From Bacteroidales bacterium (GTDB lineage Bacteria > Bacteroidota > Bacteroidia > Bacteroidales > WCHB1-69): a stretch of 39,061 nucleotides of DNA. Under the pieces are notes generated by a model. That model was not told the DNA's origin. It was given only the letters and a program-made list of their open reading frames with translations, and searched no databases. How positions within the stretch are numbered: position 1 is the stretch's first letter; every line of letters begins with the position of its first letter. The stretch covers positions 1 through 39,061 of the forward strand of contig JAEEQA010000013.1 of assembly GCA_016285085.1 (NCBI GenBank). Reading direction: 5' to 3'. Of the stretch, positions 32,651 to 39,061 are shown piece by piece. The position numbers were made by a program, and so were the translations under genes.

Positions 32651-32928
32651 TACTTCAGGATTGCATACACGTCGCTTTCCTTCATGATGAGGTAGTGGTT
32701 GGCGTCGAGGGTGATTTCCGTGCCGGAATATTTGCCGTAGAGGACGGTGTCGCCGACCTTGAGGGTCATGGGTTCGTCTTTCTTGCCGGGGCCGACGGCC
32801 ACGACAGTGCCTTTTTGCGGTTTTTCCTTCGCCGTATCGGGGATGATGATCCCACCGGCAGTTTTCTGTTCAGCTTCAGCAGGTTCAATCACGACCCTGT
32901 CTGCTAATGGTTTCAATTTAATAGCCAT
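32650..32928 (-). CDS. groES: Co-chaperonin GroES (Hsp10)
   Basis: A 92-residue protein. '[20 protein letters not shown]' (start), the mobile loop '[18 protein letters not shown]', and '[15 protein letters not shown]' are standard GroES features. It caps the GroEL ring. First gene of the groES-groEL pair. I found neither a CIRCE operator nor a TAnnTTTG element in the ~107 bp upstream, so its promoter is not identified. Confidence 0.97.
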   Translation of the reverse strand: MAIKLKPLADRVVIEPAEAEQKTAGGIIIPDTAKEKPQKGTVVAVGPGKKDEPMTLKVGDTVLYGKYSGTEITLDANHYLIMKESDVYAILK

Positions 32929-33035
32929 AGTTTTAATATTTTAAGGTTAAACAATAAATTTCTTTTTTCAAAAAACAACCATTAAACAATGGAATCATGC
33001 AGTTTGTTCAAAAAAAAATGAAGTTTTTTTCAGTT

Positions 33036-35462
33036 TTATTTGATTTGTGCATCAAGTTGCTGGTATGCTTTATTATAGAGCTCATATCCTTGCTTGTTCC
33101 GGGCAGCCTTGTAATGTTCGGCGATCTGTTTATAGGCGCGTTTGTATGCATAGGGGGCCGTCATTCCCTGCTTCTGGTACATATATACCATCTCTTCCAC
33201 ATCGTTGCCGAGGGCATTGAAGATATTTTCATCCACTTGTTTGAGGAGTAGTTTTTCAAGACTGTTCCAATCCTCACGGCTCTTGTATATTTCGGCAAGT
33301 CCCTTGTAGGCGGCGGAATACTTGCAGTTCAGCTTGATACAGTCGCGATAGACCTGGATGGCCTTGTCGTCGTCGCCGGTGCGGTGATAATAGTAGCCTT
33401 TGTAGAAGGTGGCGATTTCGTCGCGGGGGAGGCATTCCAGCTTGAGATCGACATATTTCTTCACGCTATCCATCTTGTTGAGGGCCTCATAGAACTCCAT
33501 ATAGTTGGTAAGGAGGGAGCGGTTGTAGGGGTTGTGGCTGTAGCCATCGTTGAGCAGGGCTTGCGTGCGATCTGCCAGCCGGGAGCCGTGTTCGTCGAGT
33601 TTGCGGTAGCGCACCAGTTCGTTGTAGTTGAGGCGGGCCAGCAGGTCCGACTTGTTCTCGTGGCGCACGATGAAGCAGATGGGGTAGCCGTCCACCTCGA
33701 TGGTGTGGACGCAGTTGACGGGCGGGAACGAAGCCTTGTTTTTCAGCTCGGTCGGATCGATGCCGGTGATGGGGAAGATGCCGTAATCCCAATCCGTTTC
33801 CGCCAGTTTGTCCCAGCGGGAGAACTTGACGGCGAAGCGGGCGGTATCCTTCCGGAGGAAGTAGGTCACGGACGGCACGTGCCATGTGGCCACAAGGATC
33901 TTGTCCGACGGTTTGTGTAGCGAGTCTGCCTCCACGGTGACAGGCGGGAGGGCGTTTTTCTGCAGCCACTCGCAGGCGGCGCGGGTGGTGTGGTAGTAGT
34001 AGTCAAGCTCATAGTTTCCGTAAGCGTTGTCCATCCCGCCGAAGGTCTTGTTGAAGAAGACGTACTCATAGGGGTGGTTCACCACGATATGGCGGATGGG
34101 GTTGGCCAACAGACCCAGCATCAGTGCTGTTCCCAGCACGTTGACCCCGATGCGGATGAGGCGCGGTTTCGTCTCCTCCGGTGCGGGGGCGGGGGTGCTG
34201 GCTTCGGCCTCGGCAACGGCTGCCGGTTCGGGCTTTCCGGCCTTCAATATCCGCACCGCCCAGCCAATCAATCCGCTGAAGCCGAGGCCGGCAAGGGCCG
34301 CGAGGGGCGGGTAGCAGAACAGCACATGACGCCAGCCGCAATAGACGTTGGCATCGGTGTAGATAATCCACGCTACCGGGAAAAGGAAGGCAAACCAAAG
34401 GCAACCGGCATAGAACCATTTCTCTTTTTTGAACATCCCGAAGAAGAAATACAGGATAGCCCCGATAAACACGGCGATGGGGGTCGTGAGCAGAATCAGC
34501 TTGGGCAGGTAGTACCACGGCAGACCGTCGGAATAGATGAAGGTGCCCTCGAAAAGCTGACGGATCAACTGATCGAAATGCGCCATTGCACCATAGGATT
34601 CAATGACATTTTTCACCGGACCTTTCATGGCGTATGGCCATAAAAGAATCCCCAAAAAGAACGCGACCACGCATATCAGCACGCCCATCCAGAGCATCCG
34701 CACGAACAGTTTCCCCAAAGAGGGTGAAAACTTCTGCTTTTTCACCACCTTTTTGACGGGTTTCTTCCCTTGCTGCTTGACGGGAACCTCTTGCAAACGA
34801 TTCGCCATCCGCCTTTCCATCCATGTTTTAAGCAAATAGACGAACCCGAACAGACCAAAGTACCCCACAAGAATCAAGCCGCCCACGCGCACACTGACAG
34901 CAAAGGCGACGGAGAGAACCAGGATGACGAAAGTGTACCATTTCACTTTCGGGAATTGCTTGAAAAAGAGAAACATCCCATATACTGCCATAATGACAGC
35001 GGAAGCGAAAGGAATATCCTTCGGGTTGTTGAACGCATGTCCGAGAAAACGGGGGGACAGGAACAGCAGCAGCATGGCAAACACACCGGCGCGGAAGCCG
35101 CCTATCATGTAGGCAATCAGCCCGACAGCGAGGATGGCAAGCCATCCCAACAGTGCATTGAAAACGTGGCGGGTGATGTGGATGTCCTCGATTCCGCACT
35201 TGCGGTTTACATACTCTGTAATCACATCCGGGGAAGAGCCATAATATTTCAAATTGGAGAAAGAGAAGCAGGTGGTGTCGGCACCGTCCGACTCAAAATA
35301 GTTAATCACATTCCTGCCCTGAATCACCTGGAAGCCGTCCTCATCACCCGAGTTGCCGGCATCCAAGGACATCAAAGGCAAAGCAACCGCAGTTGACAGA
35401 GCCACGACTATAAACAGCCAAAACCAGAGATTCTTTTTGTTCTCTTCCCAAAATTTTTTCAT
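33036..35462 (-). CDS. GT-C family membrane glycosyltransferase with C-terminal TPR region
   Basis: An 808-residue protein. Ten or more hydrophobic helices fill residues about 10-460. The first periplasmic loop has 'GNSGDEDGF' (D40, E41), where GT-C (ArnT/PMT-like) enzymes place the catalytic acid, then a second loop with 'FLSPRFLGHAFNNPKDIPF'. A basic loop (KQQGKKPVKKVVKKQK, ~229-244) and a Pro/Ala/Glu-rich loop (~410-430) are cytoplasmic-type. The C-terminal ~170 residues are helical with TPR-like repeats ('YKGYYYHRTGDDDKAIQVYRDCI'). GT-C enzymes use polyprenyl-phosphate sugars; the GT2 gene just upstream is the kind that makes such donors, though a promoter separates them. Acceptor unknown. 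Confidence 0.85.
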   Translation of the reverse strand: MKKFWEENKKNLWFWLFIVVALSTAVALPLMSLDAGNSGDEDGFQVIQGRNVINYFESDGADTTCFSFSNLKYYGSSPDVITEYVNRKCGIEDIHITRHVFNALLGWLAILAVGLIAYMIGGFRAGVFAMLLLFLSPRFLGHAFNNPKDIPFASAVIMAVYGMFLFFKQFPKVKWYTFVILVLSVAFAVSVRVGGLILVGYFGLFGFVYLLKTWMERRMANRLQEVPVKQQGKKPVKKVVKKQKFSPSLGKLFVRMLWMGVLICVVAFFLGILLWPYAMKGPVKNVIESYGAMAHFDQLIRQLFEGTFIYSDGLPWYYLPKLILLTTPIAVFIGAILYFFFGMFKKEKWFYAGCLWFAFLFPVAWIIYTDANVYCGWRHVLFCYPPLAALAGLGFSGLIGWAVRILKAGKPEPAAVAEAEASTPAPAPEETKPRLIRIGVNVLGTALMLGLLANPIRHIVVNHPYEYVFFNKTFGGMDNAYGNYELDYYYHTTRAACEWLQKNALPPVTVEADSLHKPSDKILVATWHVPSVTYFLRKDTARFAVKFSRWDKLAETDWDYGIFPITGIDPTELKNKASFPPVNCVHTIEVDGYPICFIVRHENKSDLLARLNYNELVRYRKLDEHGSRLADRTQALLNDGYSHNPYNRSLLTNYMEFYEALNKMDSVKKYVDLKLECLPRDEIATFYKGYYYHRTGDDDKAIQVYRDCIKLNCKYSAAYKGLAEIYKSREDWNSLEKLLLKQVDENIFNALGNDVEEMVYMYQKQGMTAPYAYKRAYKQIAEHYKAARNKQGYELYNKAYQQLDAQIK

Positions 35463-35528
35463 ATTTCACCCAATAAATTAGCCTTTCCCATTCATTAAAA
35501 GACAATTAGTCTTTCAAAAAACGGGGGG

Positions 35529-35536
35529 CAAATATA
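35529..35536 (-). promoter_or_regulatory. Predicted promoter of the GT-C gene
   Basis: TATATTTG on the minus strand fits TAnnTTTG, about 66 nt upstream of the ATG. Confidence 0.55.
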
Positions 35537-35560
35537 CAACGAAGTTGCAAGTTTGTCAAG

Positions 35561-36490
35561 TTATAGATTGATCTTGTCCGCGATGATGTATTCGGGACGA
35601 TCTTTCGCCTCATCAAACAAGCTCCCGATATATTCACCCAATATTCCGATGGTAAGGAGTTGTATCCCGCCAAAGAAGATGATGATGAAAATGATGGAAG
35701 TCCAACCCACCACAAAAGAAGCAGGATGAACAATCTTGGAAATCAATACAGTAAGAGCATATACAAGACCTATAAGCACAGATAAAACGCCCATCCAGAC
35801 AGCCATTTTCAATGGTTTTTTAGAAAAAGAGAGCAAACCCGTGGCCGCAAATTTGAGCATTTTCTTCAGAGGATATTTCGTTTCACCTGCAAATCTTTCT
35901 TTCCGCTCATAAAAACAAGGGACTTGCTTGTACCCCATCCAGCTCACCAGTCCGCGGATATATTTGTTCTTTTCATGAAGGTTATTGAATCCGTCGATGA
36001 TTTTACGGTCAATGAGACGGAAATCGCCCGTGTCAACGGGGAACTGCACATCGGACAATTTATTGAGAATGCGATAAAAATACTTGGCTGTCAGAAGTTT
36101 GAATTTGCTTTCTCCGTCACGTTTTTTGCGGACGCCATAAACCACACTCGCATTCTCCTTCCGTTGGATTTCCAGCATGTCAAGAATCACTTCCGGCGGA
36201 TCCTGCAGGTCGGCGTCGATGATCACGGCAAGGTCTCCGTTACAGTTGTTAATACCCGCCGTGACTGCGCACTGGTGCCCGAAATTCCGTGAAAAACTGA
36301 TGATTTTCACATGTTTGTCTTGAGCGGCCAAGTCAGATAGGATTAACAAGGTTTTGTCCTTGCTGCCATCATTGACAAACAGAAGTTCATAGTCATACTC
36401 TATGGTTTTCATGACCTCTGTAAGCCGCTTATAAGTTTCCTGTATCACCTGCTCTTCATTGTAACAGGGAGTAATAATAGAAAGAAGCAT
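35561..36490 (-). CDS. Polyprenyl-phosphate glycosyltransferase (GT2, GtrB/ArnC-like)
   Basis: A 309-residue protein. GT2 motifs: 'SIITPCYNEE' (4-13), 'FVNDGSKD' (38-45) and the metal-binding DADLQDP (92-98, D92/D94). 'FRLIDRKII' and 'GMGYKQ'-type segments follow, and two transmembrane helices (about 230-252 and 264-288) anchor the C-terminus, as in DPM1/GtrB/ArnC enzymes. These attach a sugar from UDP- or GDP-sugar to undecaprenyl phosphate for later transfer by GT-C enzymes. It starts 7 nt after the methyltransferase stop, so the two are co-transcribed. AT-rich compared with most of the window. Sugar unknown. Confidence 0.9.
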   Translation of the reverse strand: MLLSIITPCYNEEQVIQETYKRLTEVMKTIEYDYELLFVNDGSKDKTLLILSDLAAQDKHVKIISFSRNFGHQCAVTAGINNCNGDLAVIIDADLQDPPEVILDMLEIQRKENASVVYGVRKKRDGESKFKLLTAKYFYRILNKLSDVQFPVDTGDFRLIDRKIIDGFNNLHEKNKYIRGLVSWMGYKQVPCFYERKERFAGETKYPLKKMLKFAATGLLSFSKKPLKMAVWMGVLSVLIGLVYALTVLISKIVHPASFVVGWTSIIFIIIFFGGIQLLTIGILGEYIGSLFDEAKDRPEYIIADKINL

Positions 36491-36497
36491 AAATCAA

Positions 36498-37283
36498 TTA
36501 GTTGTTTGTTATTTTACAAATACAATACGCAGAAAGTCCCGGTGTTTTTATGCCTATTCTGTAGAGCAATCTGAAAAAATGGTAATCACACAGCAGAAAT
36601 ACCTCGTACAATTTTGATATCAGTCTGTTGCCATTCCACCCTCCAGCACCAACAGGAGTGGACAAAGGTCCTCCTTTGATTTTTTCCGCGATTTTCTGAA
36701 AAAATCGTGCAATTATCAATGATGTAAAAAAGTAGCCGTTTTCAACACACTGAAAACCAGAAGATTGTATAGAATGTTGTAAGGTTTTTTGAGTGTATCT
36801 TCGAAAATGCCCGACGAACCGATCATGTGAACTGAATAATTTATTGTAGGCAGGAACTGTAATCATAAATATTGTATCTGTTCCGACATAGTTAGAGGAT
36901 GCTATTTCTTTCAAAAAGTCAGAATCATGTTCTATGTGTTCAATAACATCCATTAAAAAAATGATATTTGCCTTTTTGCCCTCCAAATCTATCTTATTGA
37001 TATTATCGTATAAAACTATATTATTGGAATTGAATTTTAAAGAGGAAAGAACATCCTCATTAAAAGCAGTGTCAATAGCAATTGGATGATTAACCGTATG
37101 TTTTTGGCAGAAGTGGTGTAGGAAAAAAAGATCTCCACATCCAATATCAATAGCATATTCAATTGTTCCATTCTTCAGGTGTTTTTTCAACAAGTCCATT
37201 ACCACTTTGGCCCGGGCGTACTCCCAAGGATGGTTCTGGGTCGTCTTTTGCGCAACGTTTACATTAAGTTCTTTAATATCCAT
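36498..37283 (-). CDS. SAM-dependent class I methyltransferase
   Basis: A 261-residue protein. Motif I 'AIDIGCGDLFFL' (44-55) binds SAM; 'FLMDVIEHIEHD' (~108-119) is motif II-like, and 'HDRFVGHFRRYT' matches methyltransferases found with glycosyltransferases in surface-polysaccharide loci. The C-terminal ~70 residues are hydrophobic/aromatic and may bind membrane. Paired with the GT2 gene (7-nt gap), so modification of a sugar or lipid carrier is likely but the substrate is unknown. Low GC content suggests transfer. A -7 element lies about 220 nt upstream with palindromes in the leader. Confidence 0.85.
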   Translation of the reverse strand: MDIKELNVNVAQKTTQNHPWEYARAKVVMDLLKKHLKNGTIEYAIDIGCGDLFFLHHFCQKHTVNHPIAIDTAFNEDVLSSLKFNSNNIVLYDNINKIDLEGKKANIIFLMDVIEHIEHDSDFLKEIASSNYVGTDTIFMITVPAYNKLFSSHDRFVGHFRRYTQKTLQHSIQSSGFQCVENGYFFTSLIIARFFQKIAEKIKGGPLSTPVGAGGWNGNRLISKLYEVFLLCDYHFFRLLYRIGIKTPGLSAYCICKITNN

Positions 37284-37458
37284 ATTCTTCTTGATGAGAC
37301 TTTAGTTATAGTTTTCTCTATTACGCTTTTTGTTCGTTGAGGTCATTGTTTTTTGCAAGTATAATTACTTCTGATTGAATGTCTGAAGAATATATCTCTT
37401 GAAAAACGGGTTACAGATATATTATCAGTTTAATATGTGGTTCAATAATATTATTTTA

Positions 37459-37476
37459 TTACGCTTTAAAGCGTAA
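37459..37476. repeat. Perfect palindrome TTACGCTTTAAAGCGTAA
   Basis: An 18-bp perfect palindrome; a further half-site AAGCGTAAT follows at 37484-37492. If transcribed from 37506-37513 it lies in the 5' leader and could form a hairpin with alternative pairing. Confidence 0.75.
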
Positions 37477-37505
37477 CGCCTCGAAGCGTAATATTTTTAA
37501 TGTTG

Positions 37506-37513
37506 CAAAAGTA
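37506..37513 (-). promoter_or_regulatory. Predicted promoter of the methyltransferase-GT2 operon
   Basis: TACTTTTG on the minus strand fits TAnnTTTG; predicted leader about 215 nt. Confidence 0.5.
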
Positions 37514-37520
37514 CAACATT

Positions 37521-37551
37521 TTGTCATAAAATGATTGTCATAAAATGACAA
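37521..37551. promoter_or_regulatory. Operator-like TTGTCAT repeats
   Basis: Two tandem copies of TTGTCATAAAATGA (37521-37534, 37535-37548); the second extends to a palindrome TTGTCATAAAATGACAA (37535-37551). They cover the -33 region upstream of the -7 element, a natural place for a regulator to bind. Confidence 0.55.
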
Positions 37552-37579
37552 TTTTTGCGAGTCCAGAAAACGCACCGGG

Positions 37580-38914
37580 TCAAATCCGTTTTTCCCGCCA
37601 CTTGCCCCACCGCAGGTACCCGTACGATACCGAGCCGAGCAGGATGGCGTACAGGATTTCGGCGCACCAGATGACCTCCACCGGCATCGGAAACACTTTC
37701 GTAACCATCAGTATATAACCGATATAAATCACCAAGATGGCCGACTCGAGAATGAAGGCTACCATCGTCCGGCCCGTGCCCGACACCGCCTCGAACAGAA
37801 TGCATGCCCCGCTCATCAGCAAGGCGCTGCAACAGACCACCCGCAACGAGGGCACCGAAGCCGCCGCCAGCACCGCATCGTCGGTGTATATGGTGGCGAT
37901 GGTGTCGGGGATGATGGCGCACACCGCGACCAACACGATCAAAAACACCAGACAGATTTTGAGGATCCGGCGGAGCAGATGCCCCACCTCATCGCTGTGC
38001 CCTTCGCCGATAATGCGGCTGGTGAGCGTGTTGGCGGTGGCGGCAAACGCAAACACCGGCACCAATATGACCATGTACGCGCTCCGCACAATGCCCGAAA
38101 CCGCCACCGCCAACTCCCCCGTACGCTCGATCATCACGAAAAAGACGAACCACGCCCCGAAGGAGACCAGCCGCTGGCCCATCGTCGGCAGCGACAGCTT
38201 CACAATGGAGCCGACCAACGGTATCCGCACCTTCCTGACAGGGAGGATGCCGTACTTGCGGGTGGGAATGCGGAAAAGAGTATAGAAGATAAAGAACAGA
38301 AACGCCGACACCTCGGCCAACACGGAGGCAATCGCCGCGCCCGCCACGCCCAACTCGGGCAGTCCGCAATTCCCGAAGATGAATCCGTAGTCGAAAAAGA
38401 TGTTCACCAACGCCATCAGAAACGTGGTATAGACGATAATTTTCGTATCCGACAGCCCCACATACAGCGAACGGAACAGGAAATTGAAGCAGACAAAGAT
38501 GATGCCGTAGTGGCGGTACTTCATGAACTCTTCTGAATAGGCTAAGATGTCGGGTGACGAGATGATGGCCTTCAGCAAGACATCGGTGCAAAAGTGCAGC
38601 AGACAGAACAGCAGCACCGACAGGCCCGCCACCACCAGAAGGCCGTGCTTGAACACCGCACCCACCTCCAGCTGGTTGTTCTCGCCGAACCGCCGCGCCA
38701 CAATGATCTGGATGCCGGTGGCGAAACCCCACGCCAGCGTGGAGAAGACGTAGTAGTACAGTCCCGCCATCATGGCCGCCCCCAGCTCCACCGCTCCCAA
38801 ATGGCCGAGGAACGCCGTGTCCACAAACGTGATCAGCGTCTGCGCCAAATTCCCCACCATGATCGGCACGGCGAGGGAAATGATGCTGCGGGTGGTGTAG
38901 TTCGGGGGTAACAT
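37580..38914 (-). CDS. MATE family efflux transporter
   Basis: A 444-residue protein with twelve predicted membrane helices in two homologous halves. The N-terminus 'IISLAVPIMVGNLAQTLITFVDTAFLGHLG' (over residues 12-41) is the MATE signature; 'GFATGIQIIVARRFGE' and, in the second half, 'SGACILFEAVSGTGRTM' are typical. MATE proteins export drugs or metabolites using H+ or Na+ gradients. The substrate cannot be told. GC-rich like the chromosomal core, unlike the adjoining AT-rich methyltransferase operon. No promoter element was found upstream; the upstream gap contains repeats. Confidence 0.93.
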   Translation of the reverse strand: MLPPNYTTRSIISLAVPIMVGNLAQTLITFVDTAFLGHLGAVELGAAMMAGLYYYVFSTLAWGFATGIQIIVARRFGENNQLEVGAVFKHGLLVVAGLSVLLFCLLHFCTDVLLKAIISSPDILAYSEEFMKYRHYGIIFVCFNFLFRSLYVGLSDTKIIVYTTFLMALVNIFFDYGFIFGNCGLPELGVAGAAIASVLAEVSAFLFFIFYTLFRIPTRKYGILPVRKVRIPLVGSIVKLSLPTMGQRLVSFGAWFVFFVMIERTGELAVAVSGIVRSAYMVILVPVFAFAATANTLTSRIIGEGHSDEVGHLLRRILKICLVFLIVLVAVCAIIPDTIATIYTDDAVLAAASVPSLRVVCCSALLMSGACILFEAVSGTGRTMVAFILESAILVIYIGYILMVTKVFPMPVEVIWCAEILYAILLGSVSYGYLRWGKWREKRI

Positions 38915-39061
38915 TTTAGGGAATAGGGGTTAGGGTATAGGGTATAGTATTTCCCCTTCTTTTTGAAGAAGGGGTGCACGCAGTGCAGGGTAGTTGTATA
39001 AATATTAAAATTCATATTGAAAAAAATTATTATTCTACTACCCCGGCCTACGGCCACCCCT
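38915..39061. repeat. Repeat-filled gap at the window end
   Basis: Contains GGGAATAGGGGTTAGGGTAT-like simple repeats (38920-38949), a CCCCTTCTT...AAGAAGGGG hairpin (38953-38974), a TGCAC-GCA-GTGCA hairpin, and at 39035-39061 a second copy of the CTACTACCCCGGCC element from 10460. No gene seen. Confidence 0.75.

Larger units (their letters stand above)
37284..37579. other. Leader and regulatory region of the methyltransferase-GT2 operon
   Basis: No gene seen. It holds a -7 element (37506-37513), palindromes at 37459-37476 and 37535-37551, and a weaker TATACTTG (one mismatch to the consensus) near 37356-37363 that could give a shorter leader. Confidence 0.55.

Noticed and set aside
37284..37500. 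tRNA or riboswitch in the long leader
   Set aside because: No cloverleaf or known riboswitch core could be drawn; only short palindromes are evident.

Overview
The window looks like a chromosomal segment of an uncultured or little-studied Bacteroidota (Bacteroidales-like) bacterium. The supporting evidence is four secreted proteins with type IX secretion (T9SS) C-terminal sorting domains, nine Bacteroidota-type -7 promoter elements (TAnnTTTG) placed just upstream of genes, a long-form NusB, and the nusB / DUF1573 / yajC / ybbR gene order. Nearly all genes lie on the minus strand; only rlmD and dapB are on the plus strand.

Region 1 (1-9777, AT-rich, minus strand) is a tightly packed eight-gene defence operon that runs off the left edge. 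In transcription order it encodes a DUF4007 protein (SspB-like), a 1076-residue P-loop ATPase (SspC position), an OLD/RecF-like AAA ATPase, a TOPRIM-like protein, a PAPS-reductase-fold protein (SspD/DndC-like), a GIY-YIG nuclease-like protein, a DGQHR/DndB-like protein, and a PLD-nuclease/helicase fusion cut by the window edge. Genes overlap or lie within about 10 nt of each other. I read this as an Ssp-type single-strand DNA phosphorothioation system. The usual SspE restriction gene is not seen here; an ATPase/TOPRIM pair sits inside the modification genes, and a GIY-YIG / DndB-like / PLD-helicase set follows. This is the best candidate for an under-described system. Just upstream lies an Abi_2-family abortive-infection pseudogene with an internal deletion.

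Region 2 (10.3-15.7 kb, GC-rich, minus strand) carries housekeeping genes: nusB, a DUF1573 lipoprotein, yajC, a YbbR-like protein, a class A acid phosphatase and a macro-like A1S_2505-type protein. A secreted protein of unknown function lies upstream of nusB. The gaps between these genes are full of short repeats and hairpins.

Region 3 (15.8-30.8 kb) is dominated by surface or secreted T9SS cargo: three type A sorting-domain proteins built from jelly-roll/FN3 or choice-of-anchor modules, and a 1567-residue type B (gliding-motility C-terminal) protein with three near-identical CUB domains. Between them rlmD and dapB form a plus-strand pair separated by a striking 50-bp tandem hairpin array.

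Region 4 (30.8-39.06 kb, minus strand) contains groES-groEL, a GT-C membrane glycosyltransferase with a C-terminal TPR region, an AT-rich pair (SAM methyltransferase and polyprenyl-phosphate GT2), and a MATE exporter.

Throughout, intergenic gaps carry several dispersed repeat families: AAAACTGAAAATTGA-type at gene ends, GTTCGC/GCGAAC hairpins just before the start codons of groEL and dapB, GCAGGGGC hairpins, and a CCCCGGCCTWCGGCC element. No tRNA, rRNA, CRISPR array, insertion sequence or transposase was seen.
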